Shown: positions 60,865 through 64,000 of the stretch, one piece after another
Numbering within the stretch: the first letter of the stretch is position 1
Layout: every line of letters begins with the position of its first letter
DNA from: Gammaproteobacteria bacterium
GTDB lineage: Bacteria; Pseudomonadota; Gammaproteobacteria; HK1
NCBI GenBank assembly: GCA_012103455.1
Contig: WLWT01000001.1
Location: 2,731,288 to 2,795,287, forward strand
DNA length: 64,000 nucleotides
Reading direction: 5' to 3'
Translations under genes and position numbers: made by a program
Notes under the pieces: model-generated
What the model was told of the DNA's origin: nothing
What the model saw: the letters and a program-made list of their open reading frames with translations, nothing else
The model's database searches: none

Positions 60865-63716
60865 TTTGCCCTGACCGGTTTGCGTCGTAGTTCAACTTTT
60901 CCACGTCGGTCAGACCAGAGAGGAAGGCTTTACCGTCTTCGCCTTCGCCCTGGTACAGCAGTTCATAGCTGAACGACTGTCCGCGTCCGCCGCGGTGGAT
61001 AAGCAGGTATTCCATGTCCGCCAGTCGTGCCAGGTGGACTTTTAACGCGGTATCGCTCCAGCCGCGTATCTCCCGGCGGCTAAAGCGGTGGTCTTTTTGC
61101 TCCATGCCCTGCGCCTGACAATAGTCCGTCACGGTTCGGTAGATATGCTCCAGTAGCTTGCGCGTCTGCGGCGACAGCTCGTCCAGCGTCCGGCCCAGCA
61201 CTTCATGCGCTAATCGGTTGGCCGCCTCGATGTCGGATAACGTGGCCTCGATGTATTCGATGCGCTGGCCGTTGTGGTTCACGGTTTTTATCTCGCGCTG
61301 GTATTGGTGCAGCAAGGCGATGGAGCGGATCAGCGTCAGATACTTCAGGTGATCCCGGCGGGTTCTGGTTTTGTTGTCGATGAAGCTGAGTTTTTCCGCG
61401 TAGGGGTTGGCTACCAGTAACGGCTTGAGCAACCGCTGCGCATTGCGATGATTGTCGATGATCAGCTTTTTTGTCCTCAGCGGCGAGCAAGCCTTCCAGT
61501 GTTTGTTGCTGCCTTTGCATGGCGTGGATCGCTTGCGTCTGGTCGCGGGATTCGTTCACGCTGAGCACCAAACAACGGTTCATCAGCTCTTCATCAATGT
61601 CGATGGCCGTAGTGGTCAGGAACAGCATCACCGGCCCTTCAACCCGGTATTCCTTGGTCTCCATATCGCCAGTGGTTTCGTTCTTGCCCGTGCGGGCGAT
61701 GGTGATCTCGTCTTCACTCTGCAACAGCTTCAAGGCATAGCTGGCATTCCCCGCGCCTTCTTCCTCGGCGATGGCCAGGATTTTGTGTTTCAAGTTGGTC
61801 TTGCCCATGTAGAACAGGCTTTGCCCAGTCATGGCGCTGTACTGCACGCGCTCCTCTTCCGGTATCAGCGCCAGCACCGCATCCATCAGGGTTGATTTAC
61901 CAGCGGCGCTGGTGCTTTGGGTCATCACGGCTAATGGTTTATCCAACTTGCGGCTGACGCAAGCCAGATAGCCGATTAACGTATTGGTCGCCTCGCCGAC
62001 CACGCCGCAGCGCTCGAAGTCAGCCAGGATGCGGGTCATCAGGTCGGGGCTTTTCAGCAACGCCAGGGCGGTGTTTTGCTCGGATTCGGTGAGGGTCGGT
62101 TCCTGCTTTTCCGGCTCCAAGGCTTGCTTGATTTGTTGTTCTTGCAGCGCCTCGCACTTGAGCAACACCTTGCCTAGGTCGCGCTTGAGAATGTCGTCTT
62201 TCAGGCCCAGCTCGATGCTGGCCGCTTTGATGTAGGCCGCGCGTTGTTTGGCGTTGTACAGCTCCAGGCTATCCACATGGAAGGCTTCATTTCGACGAAC
62301 CAGCACGTTGACTTTCAGCACCTCGAAGCTGAGGTTCTTCTGTAGCCCACGGATGCAGTATTGCCGGTCGCCGAAGGCCATGTTGATTTCATGCTCAGAG
62401 ATGTCGGCCTCTATTTCTTCGGCAGGTTTGGGTTGCGGGCTGGCTTCGGTGGGTTCGGGGATTGCCTCTTTAGCAGCTAAAGGATTGGATGATTCCGGTT
62501 CGGCGGCAGGTTCCGGCACCGTGAGGATTTCACCGGTTTCCATGTCGATGACCTCATCGCTGGCCGTGCCGGTGCTGATGTCCGGCGCTTGGCCCTTGCC
62601 CATCCACTGTGCGGAGCGCAACACCAAGCCCGAACTCTTGGCTGCGGGCTTGACCTGCATCGCGTATTCGTTCGCATCCATGCCCTTGGGGAACTGCACA
62701 CGGAAGCAGTCGATGTCTTCTTTGGTCAGCTTCTCCGCCAGGGCCTCGGCGGCATTGTTTCCCGCTTCGTCCCGGTCATAGGCGATCAGTACACGCTGGA
62801 TACCGTGACGCTGGAACGCGGCCAAGTGGTCATCAGTAAAACCGGATGTGCCGTAGCTGGCGGTGACATTTCGATACCCGGCAGCCCAGAAGGTCAAGGC
62901 ATCGATCAAGGATTCGCACAGGATGATTTCAGCCGATGCCTGCAAAGCCTCTTCATTGAACACCCCGGCATGTGGCCCCGGTAGATAGAGGTGCTACGGC
63001 GTCCCCTTTCTCAGTTTCTTGCCCAGCAGCTTGCGCCCATAGACTTCGGTGATCACGCCTTCGGGATTGATGACCGGGATCACCAGCGAGCCGCTGAAGT
63101 GTTTATGGCCGCTCTGGCGCAAGACACCGATATTTTGCAACTGGCCGCGAACCTCGGCCCCGGCCTTGCGGTTCTTCTCCGGCAGGCGGTAACCCAATGT
63201 GCGGTTGGCGTAGCCCAACCTGAAGCGCTCGATCAGTTCGGGATGATCCAGACCACGGGATTTCAGATAGTCCAGCGCCTCGGGGCTTTGCTTCAGGGTC
63301 TCGTGGTAGTAGTCGATGACGGTGGAGAGCTGCTTTTGATCGTCGGGATTGGCGGCTAAAGAGGAAGGATGCTTGGCGGTGGTGTTGCGCTTCACCGGCG
63401 AGGCCGGAACCGACAATGCCGCATCCCCTTCCCGCAGCAGTTCCACCGCATGGCGGAAGCTCACGCCCTGGCGCTTCATCACCCACTGGATCACATCGCC
63501 GCCCTCATCGCAGGCACCCAGGCAGTGCCACAGGTTCTTGTCCAGACTGATGACCAGGGACGGCTCCTTGTCGTCGTGGAAGGGACACAGCCCCAGATAG
63601 TCCTTGCCGTGTTTCTTCAGCTCGATGCCGCAGGACTCCACCAGGCGCACCAAAGCTACTTCGCGTTTCAGGCGGTCGAGTTCATCAGCGGGGATTTTGG
63701 CCATGGTCACTTCCAA
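60812..63716 (-). pseudogene. CHC2 primase-helicase of a mobile element, interrupted by an amber codon and a frameshift
   Basis: ATG 63716 opens the CHC2 zinc finger (LGLCPFHDDKEPSL, WHCLGACDEGGDV). At 62994-62996 the frame meets TAG, but the same frame continues HLYLPGPHAGVFNEEALQA with TOPRIM motifs (ILCESLIDALTF, VLIAYDRDEAG) and a helicase-type ATPase with Walker A TSAAGKST (near 61890) and IAEEEG. Near 61470, in an A6 run, the frame shifts by one to KLIIDNHRNAQRLL and ends at 60812. Without both lesions the product would be about 970 residues and would prime and unwind the element. As sequenced it is broken; the first 240 residues alone keep the zinc finger. Confidence 0.8.
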
Positions 63717-63725
63717 AGGGCGTCA

Positions 63726-63761
63726 AGATTCTCTTATGCGCCATTCTAGATTCTCTTATGC
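63726..63761 (+). promoter_or_regulatory. Two 14-bp direct repeats, candidate operators
   Basis: AGATTCTCTTATGC occurs at 63726-63739 and again at 63748-63761, spaced exactly 22 bp, about two helical turns. They lie in the 84-bp gap between the divergent primase gene (start 63716) and the XRE regulator (start 63801), the expected place for the regulator to bind. No RNA or protein feature overlaps. Confidence 0.65.
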
Positions 63762-63800
63762 TACCTTTATCAAGCACAACAGATACCAGGAGGTACCATC

Positions 63801-64000
63801 ATGGATACTTTCATCACAAAGCTGATTTCGATGAGTATTGCTCAACGACTGGTAACCTTGCGTAAGCAAAAGGGGCTGACTCAGCACGCTCTGGCTGACG
63901 CTCTTGGCCTGCATATCACTCAGGTCAAACGCTACGAGGCGGGAACCTCTCAGCCTTCTCTGGAGGCTTTGAAGAAGCTGGCAAAGACCTTCCGTGTGAC
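63801..64000 (+). CDS. XRE-family regulator, 3' end outside window
   Basis: ATG 63801, with CCAGGAGG upstream, opens a frame that is still open at the window end. The product begins DTFITKLISMSIAQRLVTLR and contains a Cro/CI helix-turn-helix (KGLTQHALADALGLHITQVK, then RYEAGTSQPSLEALKKLAKTF). It is probably the repressor of the divergent primase operon. Its layout parallels the XRE gene at 56422 beside the truncated primase copy. Confidence 0.85.
   Translation, partial: MDTFITKLISMSIAQRLVTLRKQKGLTQHALADALGLHITQVKRYEAGTSQPSLEALKKLAKTFRV

Noticed and set aside
61440..61480. Programmed -1 frameshift at the A6G run in the primase gene
   Set aside because: A -1 slip gives AGC TGA, an immediate stop; the homologous continuation needs +1, so a simple indel is more likely.
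1..64000. CRISPR array, rRNA operon or prophage structural genes
   Set aside because: No regularly spaced direct repeats, no rRNA sequence and no capsid, tail or terminase genes were seen.

Overview
This window looks like a chromosomal segment of a gammaproteobacterium. The evidence is the conserved gene order: lon, then tRNA-Val and tRNA-Asp, then ppiD and fabI; mltD, a methyltransferase, rnhA and dnaQ; and surE, pcm, nlpD and rpoS. The backbone is GC-rich and its genes are mostly intact. No rRNA operon and no CRISPR array were seen. The species cannot be named from sequence alone.

Layout. From 1 to 15.9 kb is the housekeeping core: the 3' end of lon, two tRNAs with a promoter and terminator, ppiD, an HNH endonuclease, fabI, a Ser/Thr kinase cut off from its cyclic-nucleotide-binding tail by an in-frame amber codon, mltD, rnhA, dnaQ, surE-pcm-nlpD-rpoS and rppH. 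From 16 to 26.8 kb come a class III aminotransferase, a BisC-like molybdoenzyme, an RND efflux pair, an IS3 remnant and a porin. From 26.9 to 29.2 kb lie relics of a DUF1513 gene, a FAD oxidoreductase and a fumarylacetoacetase. From 29.2 to 35.7 kb is a cluster for N-methylhydantoin/N-carbamoylsarcosine breakdown (isochorismatase-type amidase, HyuA, HyuB) followed by three small membrane proteins.

From 36 to 44.4 kb is a foreign island, mostly AT-richer. It holds a frameshifted CD39-like apyrase gene and then two remnants of the same IS91-family transposase, which bracket a Fic / DUF262 / AAA-ATPase / unknown-gene module that resembles a defence locus but carries several frameshifts. From 44.5 to 54.4 kb the backbone returns, with uptake and catabolism of nitrogenous compounds: dihydropyrimidinase, a PotBCD-like importer without its ATPase, an agmatinase-family ureohydrolase, and a complete ProXVW-type betaine importer whose permease has an unusual N-terminal extension. 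From 54.4 kb to the end is another mobile region: a decayed ISL3 element, polymorphic-toxin fragments, a toxin-immunity-like pair, a regulator with a toxin-antitoxin pair, a tract of large imperfect palindromes, a tyrosine recombinase, a broken primase-helicase gene, and a divergent XRE regulator with direct repeats in its promoter.

A ~140-bp miniature inverted-repeat element (four full copies and two fragments) runs through the window. Three copies have clear or near-matching 4-bp target duplications, one copy abuts the start of the RND adaptor, and the two fragments sit at pseudogene breakpoints. A second 99-bp element shares the same terminal repeat. Together with at least eight disrupted genes this suggests a genome in active decay and rearrangement, although some indels in homopolymers could be sequencing errors.
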